A stretch of DNA of 64,000 nucleotides from Macrothele yani (GCA_039090855.1 CM077034.1:228926005-228990004); one strand, 5' to 3'. Counted from the first letter of the stretch, positions 36,129 to 46,989 are shown. Made by a program: numbers and translations. The notes: generated by a model not told the origin, from the letters alone.

Positions 36129-37435
36129 TATGAGAATGCTTATGGAGATGACGTCAATGACAAGAGCAATGTGCACAGATGGATGAAGGAGATGGAGATG
36201 ACGCCATTGACAAGATCAATGTGCACAGATGGATGAAGGAGATGGAGATGACGTCATTGACAAGAGCAATGTGCACAGATGGATGAAGGAGATGGAGATT
36301 ACGCCATTGACAAGATCAATGTGCACAGATGGATGAAGGAGATGGAGATGACGTCATTGACAAGAGCAATGTGCACAGATGGATGAAGGAGATGGAGATG
36401 ACGCCATTGACAAGATCAATGTGCACAGATGGATGAAGGAGATGATGCCATTGACAAGATCAATGTGCACAGATGGATAAAGGAGATGGAGATGACGTCA
36501 TTGACAAGAGCAATGTGCACAGATGGATGAAGGAGATGGAGATGAAGCCATTGACAAGAGCAATGTGCACAGATGGATGAAGGAGATGGAGATGACGCCA
36601 TTGACAAGATCAATGTGCACAGATGGATGAAGGAGATGGAGATGACGTCATTGACAAGAGCAATGTGCACAGATGGATGAAGGAGATGGAGATGACGCCA
36701 TTGACAAGATCAATGTGCACAGATGGATGAAGGAGATGGAGATGACGCCATTGACAAGATCAATGTGCACAGATGGATGAAGGAGATGGAGATGACGCCA
36801 TTGACAAGATCAATGTGCACAGATGGATGAAGAAGATGGAGATGACGCCATTGACAAGATCAATGTGCACAGATGGATGAAGGAGATGGAGATGACGCCA
36901 TTGACAAGATCAATGTGCACAGATGGATGAAGGAGATGGAGATGACGCCATTGACAAGATCAATGTGCACAGATGGATGAAGGAGATGGAGATGACGTCA
37001 TTGACAAGATCAATGTGCACAGATGGATGAAGGAGATGGAGATGATGCCATTGACAATATCAATGTGCACAGATGTGTGAAGGAGATGGAGATGACGTCA
37101 TTGACAAGATCAATGTGCACAGATGGATGAAGGAGATGGAGATGACGCCATTAACAAGATCAATGTGCACAGATGGATGAAGGAGATGGAGATGACGACA
37201 TTGACAAGATCAACGTGCACAGATGGATGAAGGAGATGGAGATGATGCCATTGACAAGATCAATGTGCACAGATGTGTGAAGGAGATGGAGATGACGTCA
37301 TTGACAAGATCAATGTGCACAGATGGATGAAGGAGATGGAGATGACGCCATTAACAAGATCAATGTGCACAGATGGATGAAGGAGATGGAGATGATGCCA
37401 TTGACAAGATCAATGTGCGCAGATGAATGAAGGAG
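36129..37435. repeat. 50-bp minisatellite made from a mariner HTH segment
   Basis: About 26 copies of GATGACGCCATTGACAAGAT, CAATGTGCACAGATGGATGA, AGGAGATGGA. The first unit, following GAGAATGCTTATGGAGATGA, translates as ENAYGDDVNDKSNVHRWMKE, i.e. the same mariner segment seen in the 27-34 kb array but with the Trp codon intact. Since 50 is not a multiple of three, the frame is lost from copy to copy, so the array is not coding. Flanks after 37430 continue the mariner sequence (MKELVERRGNQHD). Confidence 0.95.
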
Positions 37436-37590
37436 TTGGTTGAAAGAAGGGGAAACCAGCATGACTAACCACACAGTGAGAGACCATCATCTCATACATG
37501 AGACCGAGGAAGAAAAAAGCTGACCGTTTTAAACTGCACGGGAGAAAATTAAAAACATGCTGCGAAACAGCGTGAATAAAAAACAGCGTG
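37430..37590 (+). pseudogene. Mariner fragment after the 50-bp minisatellite
   Basis: Continues as AATGAAGGAGTTGGTTGAAA and ends with the GCTGACCGTTTTAAACTGCA module also found in every repeat of the 27-34 kb array. The 50-bp minisatellite therefore sits inside one more, rearranged copy of that repeat. Confidence 0.8.
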
Positions 37591-37655
37591 AGCAAGACAA
37601 AATTGTTCACTGAAATTTATTATGTATATATTAAGCTGGAGCACATCACTGTATT

Positions 37656-37656
37656 C

Positions 37657-37695
<39 letters not shown>
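37656..37695. repeat. (CA)n microsatellite
   Basis: About 18 CA dinucleotides directly left of the long palindrome. Confidence 0.97.
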
Positions 37696-37696
<1 letters not shown>

Positions 37697-37698
<2 letters not shown>

Positions 37699-38464
37699 AT
37701 GAAAATATTACAGAACAAAAATACAAAAATTGTTTTTCAAAAAGGAACTTCAAAACGAGTGAAAACTGGAACAGGTTGTCGTCATCATGAGAGCATCAAC
37801 CTGTGGGAGTGGTCTTTCTAGTACCAACAAAGCGACAAGGCAAGCCAAAATTGTCGGCTGGTCATGCTCCCTAGGCCACAAAACCAAATTCTAATAAGCA
37901 CAAAAATCAAATTTATAAAAGTAAAAAAAAAAAAAATTATAAACTTACCGGCAGAACAAAACCCACCATGACAACAAGTCAAACAAGACTGAACAGAGCA
38001 CCCACAAGAACCCAAATATATACACTAATAAAAAAAAAATGTGGTCGAGGTTAATCAACTACCTGGTAAGTTTTTTTTTTTTTTTTTTTTTGGCTTACCA
38101 GGTAGTTGATTAACCACCTTTTTTATCAGTGTATATATTTGGGTTTGGGTGCTCTGTTCAGTCTTGTTTGACTTGTTGTCGTCATGGTGGGTTTTTGTTC
38201 TGCAGGTAAGCTTTTAATTTATTTTTTTTAGTTTTATAAATTTCATTCTTGGAATTTTGTGCTCATTAGAATTTGGTTTTGTGGCCTAGGGAGCATGACC
38301 AACCGACAATTTTGGCTTGCCTTGTCGTTTTGTTGGTATTAGAAAGGCCACTCCCACAGGTTTATGCTCTCATGATGACGGCTACCTGTTCTAGTGTTCA
38401 CTTGTTTTGAAGTTCCTTTTTTAAAAAATTTTTTTGTATTTTTGTTCTGTAATATTTTCATTCT
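37697..38464. repeat. Long palindrome, ~370-bp arms
   Basis: Left arm 37697-38070 and right arm 38094-38464 are reverse complements with scattered differences; the spacer is a run of about 21 T. Each arm has GCCAAAATTGTCGGCTGGTC and CTACCTGGTAAG or near equivalents. No coding sequence is seen. It resembles a foldback element or paired inverted terminal repeats of a PLE, but I could not tie it to a family. Confidence 0.9.
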
Positions 38465-38594
38465 CTATAAGCTACTACACGAGGTTTAGCTGCCTTCCGT
38501 GCTTCTCGTGGTATTAGCCATTTTTGTCTAATTTTTTTGTGTTAAAATAATTTATTTATAAAGTAATTTTTTTTTGTTTTATTTGTGTACTATA
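38465..38594. other. Short AT-rich spacer, nothing recognised
   Basis: Lies between the palindrome and the 3' end of RTE copy C. Confidence 0.4.
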
Positions 38595-41134
38595 CATCAT
38601 CATCATCATCATTGTCAACCATTATCAATCCACTGCTGGACGAAGGTCTCCCCAAGTTTCCTCCACAACGGTCTGTCTTGTGAAAGTCTCCTCCATGTCA
38701 CTCCCGCATACTTTCAAATTTCCTCCACCCATCTCCCATGTGGTCTTCTTCTGGGTCTTTTCCTATCCCTTGGAATCCAATCTAAAATTTTGGCTGTCCA
38801 TCGATGGTCTGTCCTTCTGGAAGTATGTCCAGCCCACTGCCATTTCAGGGATTTAACTCTGATCATGATGTCTTCCACTCTCGTCATTTTTCGGATCCAC
38901 GAGTTCCTCTTCTTATCTCTCCTGGTTACACCAAGCATGCACCTCTCCATGCTGCTTCGAGTTGTCTGCAGCCTTTGTATGTCTCTTTTAGTTAAGGTCC
39001 ACGTCTCTGCACCATACGTAAGCACTGGAAGGATGCATTGATCAAACACTTTTCTTTTAAGACATAATGGCATATTGCTCTTGAAAATTATGCTGTTTCT
39101 TCCAAAAGCTCTCCAGGCAAGTTTTGTACGCCGATTAATTTCTTCATCAATGTGACCCTCACTTGATATCTGCTGTCCAAGATAAACGTACGTGTCTGTT
39201 ATCTCCAGCTTTTCTCCATCAATCGATAAATCTTCATTTCTTGTAAAAGCATTGAACATCACTTTTGTCTTCTGAAAGTTCATTTTTAATCCCACTTCTT
39301 TACTCTTGTCAGCAAGTTCCTGGATCATACTCTGTAGCTCTGATGGGGTAGTTGCAAAAATGACTATGTCATCAGCAAAACGAAGGTGGGTTAGATAATC
39401 TCCATTAATCTTTATCCCTTTGTTTTCCCAGTTCAGTGATTGAAAGACATTTTCCAATGTGGCATTAAAGTGGCTTCGGAGATATGGTGTCACCTTGTCT
39501 CACTCCCTTTCCAATTTTTATGTGTGTTGTATTTTCAAACAGCCGAATCTTTGCACTTGCATTTCCATAGATGTTATTAATAATATTAATGTATGCATCT
39601 TCAATACCACAGGATTTCAGAGCCATTGCAACTGCTGATGGTTTCACCGAATCAAAGGCTTTTTCATAATCGATAAAAGCCATGCATAATGGAAGTTCAT
39701 ATTCCCTCGCTCTTTCAATTAGTTCTCTCAGTACGTGGATATGATCTATTGTGCTGTAGCCACTCCTGAATCCAGCTTGTTCTCTCGGTTGAGCCATGTC
39801 CAGTGTCACCTTCAAACGGTGTGAAAGAACTTTAGTGAAGATTTTATAAACCACTGATAGGAGGCTGATAGGTCTGTAGTTCCTGAGATCCTCAATGTCA
39901 CCTTTTTTATGTAGCAAGATCATTGTAGCGTTGTTCCAATCCTCAGGAATCTTCCCTTCATTAAGGCATCGAGTGAAAATTTGGGCGAGTACTGTTTCGA
40001 TTTCTCCACTTGCTTCTTGTATGATGTCTACAGTAATTCCATCTTCTCCTGGAGCTTTTTCCCACTTCATGTTCTTGATTGCATGTGCAACTTCTGCTGG
40101 AAGGACTGGAAGAACTCTGGTACTGGTATCTTTCATGATGTCTGGAGTACATGTATCATCCCTTTCATATAATTTGGAGTAGAAATCTTTCACTCTTGTC
40201 AAAATTTTGCCTCTATTTCTTGTTACAGAACCATCTTCTTTTCTCAGTGCCATAATCTGTTTTTTCCCCTTACTGAGATGTCCCTTTGCTATCTTTAGGC
40301 TTTGGTTGTTTTCAATTGCTTTCCTTACTAGTTCACAGTTGAATTTCCTTACGTCTTCAGTGATACTTTTCTTTACTGTCTTGCATAGCTCTATATATTC
40401 CACTTTGGAAGTCACATCTTCTTTAGTTGTCCTCATCTCTCTTCTTTTTTGCATCAACATTTTGGTTTTTCCTGATAATTTGTTCACATGCAACTTGTTC
40501 TTAGACCCAGCTAATTTTGTTGCTGTTTCCATAAGAGCTTTGGTTACTTTTCTGTTAACTTCAGAGATGTCCACTTCTTCCGATGTTAGGCCTTCTAAAG
40601 CAGAGAACCTGTTCTTCAGTTCCAACTTGAAGGTATTATGGTGTTTTTTAAGGTTGGTTATGTCAATAGATTTTGTTTGTCTTATGAGCTTGCCAAGTTC
40701 AAGTTTAGTGTTGAGGTGCATCTTACATCTCACCAATCTATGGTCACTACCTGTGTTGAACTTGTTTAGCACACTGCAGTCTTCTATGACGAATTTTTTG
40801 TTACACATAATAAAATCAATTTCACTTGTCGTCCCATTTGGATGTCTCCATGTCCATTTCCTGTACGGCTTTTTCTTGAAAAAGGAGTTCAAGATGAAAA
40901 ACCCTTCTGCCTCTGCAAACTTTACGAGAGTATTTCCACGCTGGTTTCTGTTGCCGCGACCGAATTTACCTACTGAAGTTTCATTCTGTTGCCGTTGCCC
41001 TATTTTTGCATTGAAATCTCCCATAATTATTTTCAAGTGCTGCTTACCTTTATTATTTAGATGACAAATTTCCTCATAAAATTCTTCAATTTCTTCTTCA
41101 GCATGACTTGTGGTGGGTGCATAAGTTTGAATAT
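38595..41134 (-). mobile_element. RTE-type LINE copy C, 5'-truncated
   Basis: The minus-strand element ends in (ATG)n at 38595 and starts in the endonuclease near 41134, exactly at the outer end of the next palindrome. TATAC lies on both sides (38591-38595, 41132-41136) and could be part of a target-site duplication. Confidence 0.92.
38628..41120 (-). pseudogene. Endonuclease/reverse transcriptase of RTE copy C
   Basis: Reads IQTYAPTTSHAEEEIEEFYE, MGDFNAKIGQRQQNETSVGK and SDHRLVRCKMHLN of the endonuclease, then the linker and RT motifs, open for about 550 codons. A one-base change in length at about 39476 (GAAGCCACTTTAAT for GAAGCTCTTTAAT) shifts the frame in TISPK. The downstream frame carries LRFADDIVIFA. 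A CGA to TGA stop follows WVEEI at about 38714. This is the longest nearly intact copy and would need only two repairs plus the missing 5' end to resemble a full protein. Confidence 0.92.
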
Positions 41135-41682
41135 ACACTACTAAGTAGAGACAGCAATAAAAAAAAATATTTAACAAGTACAAAAACAACAAAGAAAGCC
41201 TCAAAACCCAACAGGCATGAGTAAAAAAGAAAATAAAGTAATAGCAAACCTGAATGTAGAAAGTGTCGAGAATGCCGAGCCTTGGCTTTATCAAGGACCA
41301 GAAAAACTCTGCATTTTCTCACTTCCACAAAGACCTAGTTGGAAATGGGTTTCTGCAAAGCCATATGCAAAAACTTTAACTAAATTATTCTTCATGCGCT
41401 TTTGAGGGTAGTTATGCTAATTATAAATTTTAGTGGGATTTAAACTTGCATCTATGGCTTTGCAGAAACCCATTTCCAACTAGGTCTTTGTGGAAGTGAG
41501 AAAATGCAGAGTTTTTCTGGTCCTTGATAAAGCCAAGGCTCGGCATTCTCGACACTTTCTACATTCAGGTTTGCTATTACTTTATTTTCTTTTTTACTCA
41601 TGCCTGTTGGGTTTTGAGGTTTTCTTTGTTGTTTTTGTACTTGTTAAATATTTTTTTTATTGCTGTCTCTACTTAGTAGTGT
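41135..41682. repeat. Palindrome with 230-bp arms, probable PLE inverted repeat
   Basis: Left arm 41135-41364 and right arm 41454-41682 are nearly perfect reverse complements around an 89-bp spacer. The spacer and inner arm hold TTTAGTGGGATTTAAACTTG and GGCTTTGCAGAAA, the very module present once in each repeat of the 27-34 kb array. The arm motif CTTGATAAAGCCAAGGCTCG resembles the hairpin region of PLE ends, but the match to a hammerhead core is poor. Confidence 0.8.
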
Positions 41683-41802
41683 GTGAGTTCTGAATATTCA
41701 TAACTGCTGTGTTACACGTCATGATCTTTGGGTTGTTTGTTTAGCATATTTGGTTCTAAATTCTTTGGTGTAAAATTTAGTCTTTGGCCCTGCTCTTGGG
41801 TG

Positions 41803-41805
<3 letters not shown>

Positions 41806-41840
<35 letters not shown>
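41806..41840. repeat. (TA)n microsatellite at the RTE D 5' junction
   Basis: Roughly 34 bp of TA repeats run straight into the first RTE base. Confidence 0.95.
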
Positions 41841-41842
<2 letters not shown>

Positions 41843-42792
41843 GCAAGTGCAAAGATTCGGCTGTTTGAAAATACAACACACATAAAAATTGGAAAGGGAG
41901 TGAGACAAGGTGACACCATATCTCCGAAGCTCTTTAATGCCACATTGGAAAATGTCTTGCAATCACTGAACTGGGAAAACAAAGGGATAAAGATTAATGG
42001 AGATTATCTAACCCACCTTCGTTTTGCTGATGACATAGTCATTTTTGCAACTACCCCATCAGAGCATGATCTAGGAACTTGCTGACAAGAGTAAAGAAGT
42101 GGGATTAAAAATGAACTTTCAGAAGACAAAAGTGATGTACAATGCTTTTACAAGAAATGAAGATTTATCGATTGATGGAGAAAAGCTGGAGATAACAGAC
42201 ACGTACGTTTATCTTGGACAGCAGATATCAAGTGAGGGTCACATTGATGAAGAAATTAATCGGCGTACAAAACTTGCCTGGAGAGCTTTTGGAAGAAGCA
42301 GCATAATTTTCAACAGCAATATGCCATTATGTCTTAAAAGAAAAGTGTTTGATCAATGCATCCTTCCAGTGCTTACGTATGGTGCAGAGACGTGGACCTT
42401 AACTAAAAGAGACATACAAAGGCTGCAGACAACTCAAAGCAGCATGGAGAGGTGCATGCTTGGTGTAACCAGGAGAGATAAGAAGAGGAACTCGTGGATC
42501 CGAAAAATGACAAGAGTGGAAGACATCATAATCAGAGTAAAATCCCTGAAATGGCAATGGGCTGGACATACTGCCAGAAGGACAGACCATCGATGGACAG
42601 CCGAAATTTTAGATTGGATTCCAAGAGACAGGAAAAGACCCAGAAGAAGACCACATGGGAGATGGGTGGATGAAATTCGGAAGTATGCGGGAGTGACATG
42701 GAGGAGACTGGAACAAGACAGACCGTTGTGGAGAAAACTTGGGAAGACCTTCGTCCAGCAGTGGATTGATGATGGTTGACAATGATGATGAT
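41841..42792 (+). mobile_element. RTE-type LINE copy D, strongly 5'-truncated
   Basis: Starts in the middle of the reverse transcriptase (NASAKIRLFENTTHIKIGKG) and keeps GVRQGDTISPKLF and LRFADDIVIFA. A deletion after TTPSE near 42065 breaks the frame; the second frame (42099-42779) then runs to DDG-stop. It ends in ATGATGATGAT. Confidence 0.92.
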
Positions 42793-43259
42793 AACCGCGA
42801 AATCTATGCTCTGTCCGATCTCCGTTTTAGGAAAGTTTTCCTCCATTTTGAAGCTGCAAAACAAATATTTATGGAATAAAATCATATTAAACAACACTAT
42901 CGGGTAGGAAAAACATTGCGAGAAAAAAGAATTAAAATTACAGGAGAAACCTTCACTCCATATAACTTCCGTTTCCCAAAGTTTTGAAATTCGGAATTCC
43001 GCCCTCCGCCCATCGACAGATAATGATGCCACCACTATCACTACCACCGCCAATCACTCCCAAATTTCTGTTCAATTCTGCATCGATCTCGAGAACCATC
43101 GAAATGACGACAGAAAAGGCGGAATTATTTGAATCCACTGAAGAATCTCGTGGCTGAAGATCACAGGGAAATTTTCACGCCCCTAACTTCCATTTTCGGA
43201 AATTTTTCTTTCATTTTTTTCAAGCTGAAATGCAAATGTTTATGAAATAAAATTATATA

Positions 43260-44559
43260 CAGTGTGTCAAAGAATTTTTAAGACTGGGTCTGTAAAATGA
43301 AATAGAAAAAAGAAATTATAATTTGTTTTGGTTTGTTATTCAAAATAAGTCCCTCTGGCTTCAATAGACTTGTTACAGCGATTTAATAATGATTCGAATG
43401 CCTGTTCCACTTCACTTTGCGGAATTGCCTCCAAAACACGCGTCGAAGCTGTTTGTATGGTCGAAATATCATCAAAATAACACCCTTTTAACGTAATTTT
43501 AAGTTTTGGGAACAAAGAAAAGTCGCAGGGTGCTAAATCAGGCGAATACGGTGGATGATTCAACACACAGATGTTATTTTTCGCCAAAAATCTACGAACA
43601 AGAAGTGAGGTGTGACTGGGTGCATTATCGTGCAACAAACACCAACTGTTTTCATCCCGATATTCTGGACGAATGCAACAAATTCTGCCCATCAAATGCC
43701 TCAAAACATTTAAATAAAACTCACCAGCAATTGTTTGTCCACTTGGAACAAATTCTTTGTGGATAATACCCTTACTATCAAAGAATGTAATGAGCATTGT
43801 TTTGATTTTCGATGGAACTTTTCTTGTTTTTTTGGCTTGTGGCGAGTTTTTTGACTTCCATTCCGCACTTTGTCGCTTTGTTTCAGAATCATATTGAAAG
43901 CACCATGTTTCATCACCTGTAACAATCGATTTTAAGAAGTTTGGATCATTTTCAGCGGCTGAAATGATGTCTCTGCAATGTGCACTTCTCCTTGATTTTT
44001 GTTCATTGTTTAACGTGTGTGGAACAAATTTAGCACAGACTTTTGTTTTGCCCAAATCTTCATGCAGGATGGTTCGAATCGTTTCTTTGTTGATGTTTAA
44101 AGACTCTTCCATCATTCTTAGTGACGCACATCGATTGTTTGCCACGAAACCACGCACTTTTTCAATAATGTCACGTGTCCTAGATGAACTTGGTCTTCCG
44201 GTATGCATATCATCTTCTAGCGTCCAAAAAACGTTTGTGCCACAGGAAAACATTTGATCTACTTAAACAAAACTCACCGTAAACTTGTTTCATCATTTGG
44301 TACGTTTCCGAGGCACTTTTACCAAGTTTTGCGTTAAATTTAATAACAGCCCTTTGTTCCATCTTAATAATTCATCATGAAAAAAATTTTACTTCTCTAA
44401 TGAATGGCCATTTCGTTTGAATTACTTTAACAATTTCGCAGTACTTTTGGCAGAAAGCAAGCAGATGGTCACGGTTTATAACACATTTGCGATTACACTG
44501 GTAGCGCCACCGTAGGCTGAAATCTAGTGCCAGTCTTAAAAATTCTTTGACGCACCGTG
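43260..44559 (-). mobile_element. Mariner element copy 3, complete ends
   Basis: Ends CAGTGTGTCAAAGAATTTTT and (reverse complement) CACGGTGCGTCAAAGAATTT. TA flanks at 43258-43259 and 44560-44561. It is the same family as 3803-5111 and 10740-12040 and is the best preserved of the three. Confidence 0.94.
43336..44362 (-). pseudogene. Mariner transposase with one frame change (copy 3)
   Basis: The start codon at 44362 opens MEQRAVIKFNAKLGKSASET and stays open through NVFLWHKRFLDAR. The frame then has to change at about 44215 to continue EDDMHTGRPSSSRTRDIIEK. From there it is open to the YFE-stop at 43336, with all three catalytic aspartates: TGDETWCF, HDNAPSHTS and YSPDLAPCDF (DD34D). The frame change lies at the same spot as in copies 1 and 2, next to a run of six T. 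Either the family spread while already broken or expression depends on a frameshift. Confidence 0.9.
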
Positions 44560-44799
44560 TATTTAGCAATAATACAGCGCAGAAGAAACATTGCGAAAGA
44601 AAGAAATCATGAACCCAGGAAAATTTTTCACTCCGTTTAACTTCCGTTTTCGAAAGTTTTGAAAAACGAAATATCATTCCCAGACAAAACTAATCCTCCA
44701 AAATTTCTCTTTAGTTTTGCATCGATCTCGAGAATAACCCAAATGATGACAAAAAAAAAAAAAAAAAACGGAATTCCGCGAATGAATCTCAAGTATGTT

Positions 44800-46140
44800 A
44801 TCTGCGACCACTGACACGGATCATCAGTGAGTGGATGAATTGAGTCACGCCGAGAGACGAGTCACAATCCGTGAGCTTGTTGCACAACTGGACTGTGGTC
44901 ACAATGCCATACAGAAGATGGTGGAAGTCTTAGGGTATCGGAAAGTGTGTACAGAAGTGGGCACCTCGGAAGTTGACACCCGATTCGAAGAAGAGAAAGA
45001 GTTGAAGTCTGCTCTGATCTGCCGGAAGTGTTTTAAGCCAACGAAGACACATTTTTCCCCGATCTGGTGACAGGGGATGAAACATGGGCATATCTTTACG
45101 ATCCGGAAAAGAAGAATCAATCCATGTAATGGTGTCACACTTCTTCACTAAGGCCTAAGAAGTTCAAGAGCCAGCGATCAGCACAGAAAGTCACGGCGAC
45201 TATTTTTTGGAATGCCAGGGTTGTCATTCTCCCCGATTTTCTGGAACATGGCCGTACCGTGACCAGCGAGCGGTACATTGAGACTCTCAAGAAGCTTAGA
45301 GAAGCCATAAGGAGGAAGAGACTGAACGAGAATCTGAAAAGGATCCACATTCATGAGACCACACACATCTTTGGCAACAAATCAGACTATATGCAAATTA
45401 GACTGGCCAGTGGTCCTCCATCCAACATACAGCCCAGATCTCATACCGTCAGACCGCCACCTGTTTGGTTTAATGAAGGACAGTCTCCGAGGACAATGAT
45501 TTTATGACACAGATGAGGTGAAAGTGGCTGTGAAGAAGTCGGTACAACTGTCCACACCTGAATTTTTTCAAAGAGGATTCGAGAGTTGGGTTCAACGATG
45601 GCGCAAATGTATCACTTTTAAAGGCCACTATGTTTTTTTTGTTTGTTTTTTTATTGGAGGTTTAACGACCACCGTGATCAACTCAATGGGCTATAAGCAG
45701 TTGCCCGTCCCTAATTTAGGGTCACTGGTTCCAGGGAAGGGAGAGAGCCAGTGCCGTAAGACAAACACAACATCCATTGATTGATTGGAGGTTTAACGAC
45801 CACCGTGAGCAACTCAATGGGCTATAAGCAGTCGCCCGTCCCTAATTTAGGGTCACTGGTTCCAGGGAAGGGAGAGAGCCAGTGCCGTAAGACAAACACA
45901 ACATCCATTGATTGATTGGAGGTTTAACGACCACCGTGAGCAACTCAATGGGCTATAAGCAGTCGCCCGTCCCTAATTTAGGGTCACTGGTTCCAGGGAA
46001 GGGAGAGAGCCAGTGCCACAAGACAAACAAAACATCATTGCCTCACCGGGATTCGAACCCGGACCCCTTACGGACGAATGATCAGAGGCCATCGCTTAGA
46101 CCACTGCGCCACCAGGACGGCAGGAGACTATGTGGAGTAG
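44800..46140 (+). pseudogene. Mariner transposase, broken, split by a SINE
   Basis: Reads TTDTDHQ-stop-VDELSHAERRVTIRELVAQL, MVEVLGYRKVCTE, then in other frames TGDETWAYLYDPEKKNQSM (first Asp), VTATIFWNARVVILPDFLEH, TVTSERYIETLKKLREAIRR, a damaged second site (HETTHIFGN where HDNARPH is expected), PTYSPDLIPSDRHLFGLMKD (third Asp) and WRKCITFKGHYVE-stop. The stop at 46138 is joined to the rest only after removal of the SINE at 45633-46126. At least four lesions, so inactive. Confidence 0.88.
45633..46126 (-). mobile_element. tRNA-derived SINE with three tandem body copies
   Basis: Orientation is minus: tRNA-like head at 46122-46040, then three copies of the body (landmarks GACCCTAAATTAGGGACGGG and GGTCGTTAAACCTCCAAT), then an A-rich tail at 45633-45652. 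ACTATG is repeated at 45627-45632 and 46127-46132. Pol III boxes are in the head: A box TGGCGCAGTGG (46111-46101) and B box GGTTCGAATCC (46059-46049). Related to the SINE at 48293-50484. Confidence 0.9.
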
Positions 46141-46253
46141 TACCCTTGTATAGAGAAAGAGTTACTCTACCAACATGTGCAATTTGAATGACCTCTGTCA
46201 GTTAATAAAAAGGTTAGGCCGACTCTTGCATTACCTTTGGCACAACCCTCATA

Positions 46254-46848
46254 TAATACAAAAAAGGAAGAAAATTATTACAAACTAAACATTACTTACT
46301 AATGTTGTTTTGCCTAAAATTTTCTCTTCAATTTCAAAATAGACATCTAATTTTCTAGCCTGTATATAAAAGATACATTCATTTAGAACTTTGAAACATG
46401 ACACATGTCTGATCACAATACCAACACAGGCATGCACGTACACACACAAAGTGACATAATAAAGACATTTACTGAATTTTAAAAGATAAACAATAATCCA
46501 AACTATCAATTTTTGTTGTAAAACACATGTTACTTTAAGAACTTCTAATATTGGATTTCTTTAGTAAAAGTCCGCTATTGGAGGTTAATTTTTTGACGTG
46601 CATTAATGCAAATGCATTTTTGGACTTACTGTTAAACTGGCGAAGATTCCACGTTGAACACTTCCAGCACGTGGATCCTGGGTTTTTCCCCGTATTTCCG
46701 TTATGTAGATGCTACATGGGGGGTTTTTCATTCAGTTGCTGGTCCACTTCAGTTTTTTCACCCGTTGGTTTTTAATTGGCCTCGTTACTAAATGAATTTT
46801 TTTCCTCTGCTGCTTCCACATATACTTCTATACGTTTTTTTTTTACCA
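46254..46848. other. No gene seen
   Basis: AT-rich stretch between the mariner right end and the PLE C 3' region. Short frames on both strands have no recognised domain. Confidence 0.4.
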
Positions 46849-46854
46849 AAGTAC

Positions 46855-46880
46855 TTTCGGTAACACTCCGTTACCGTCAC
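46855..46880 (-). ncRNA. Degenerate hammerhead-like hairpin of PLE C
   Basis: On the minus strand GGTAAC/GTTACC forms a stem closed before GAAAGTACT, the same GAAAGTACT that follows the hairpin at 54617-54642. The CTGANGA half of the core is not preserved (GGTGAC instead), so activity is unlikely. Confidence 0.35.
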
Positions 46881-46989
46881 CTAGGGGACGTTTGCTCCGA
46901 CCAGCACGGATCGTGTCAGTAGAGCTTTTGGGTGGTTCTCGCGGGCAGCATCTGTTAACGGCTATCGCTTCCTCTTGGGCGTTGTGGCG

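Larger units (their letters stand above)
42796..44815. repeat. Dispersed repeat, two tandem copies; second holds mariner 3
   Basis: Two ~360-bp copies of the GGAATTCCGC-type repeat lie head to tail: 42796-43155, then 43156-43257 plus 44562-44815. Shared landmarks are AACATTGCGA, TAACTTCCGTTTTC or close, CATCGATCTCGAGAA and GAATCTC. The mariner insertion separates the two halves of the second copy, flanked by TA. The unit has no recognised coding content. Confidence 0.75.
44797..46251 (+). mobile_element. Mariner element (array-associated family), 5' end missing
   Basis: Holds the part of the transposase that follows the N-terminus amplified at 27-37 kb. The right end, reverse-complemented, reads TGAGGGTTGTGCCAAAGGTA, a mariner-like terminal repeat, with TA after it at 46252-46253. 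A sub-terminal stretch (reverse complement TTAACTGACAGAGGTCATTC, ... GTAGAGTAACTCTTTCTCTA) is related to the 5' region in the array repeats. A tRNA-SINE sits between the codons for HY and VE at its C-terminus. Confidence 0.85.

Noticed and set aside
40207..41064. 285-residue open frame on the plus strand
   Set aside because: Antisense shadow of the RTE copy C endonuclease and linker, which has clear family motifs on the minus strand.
45259..45507. Host SETMAR-like fusion gene
   Set aside because: Only mariner transposase parts are present, with stops and frameshifts; no SET domain is seen nearby.
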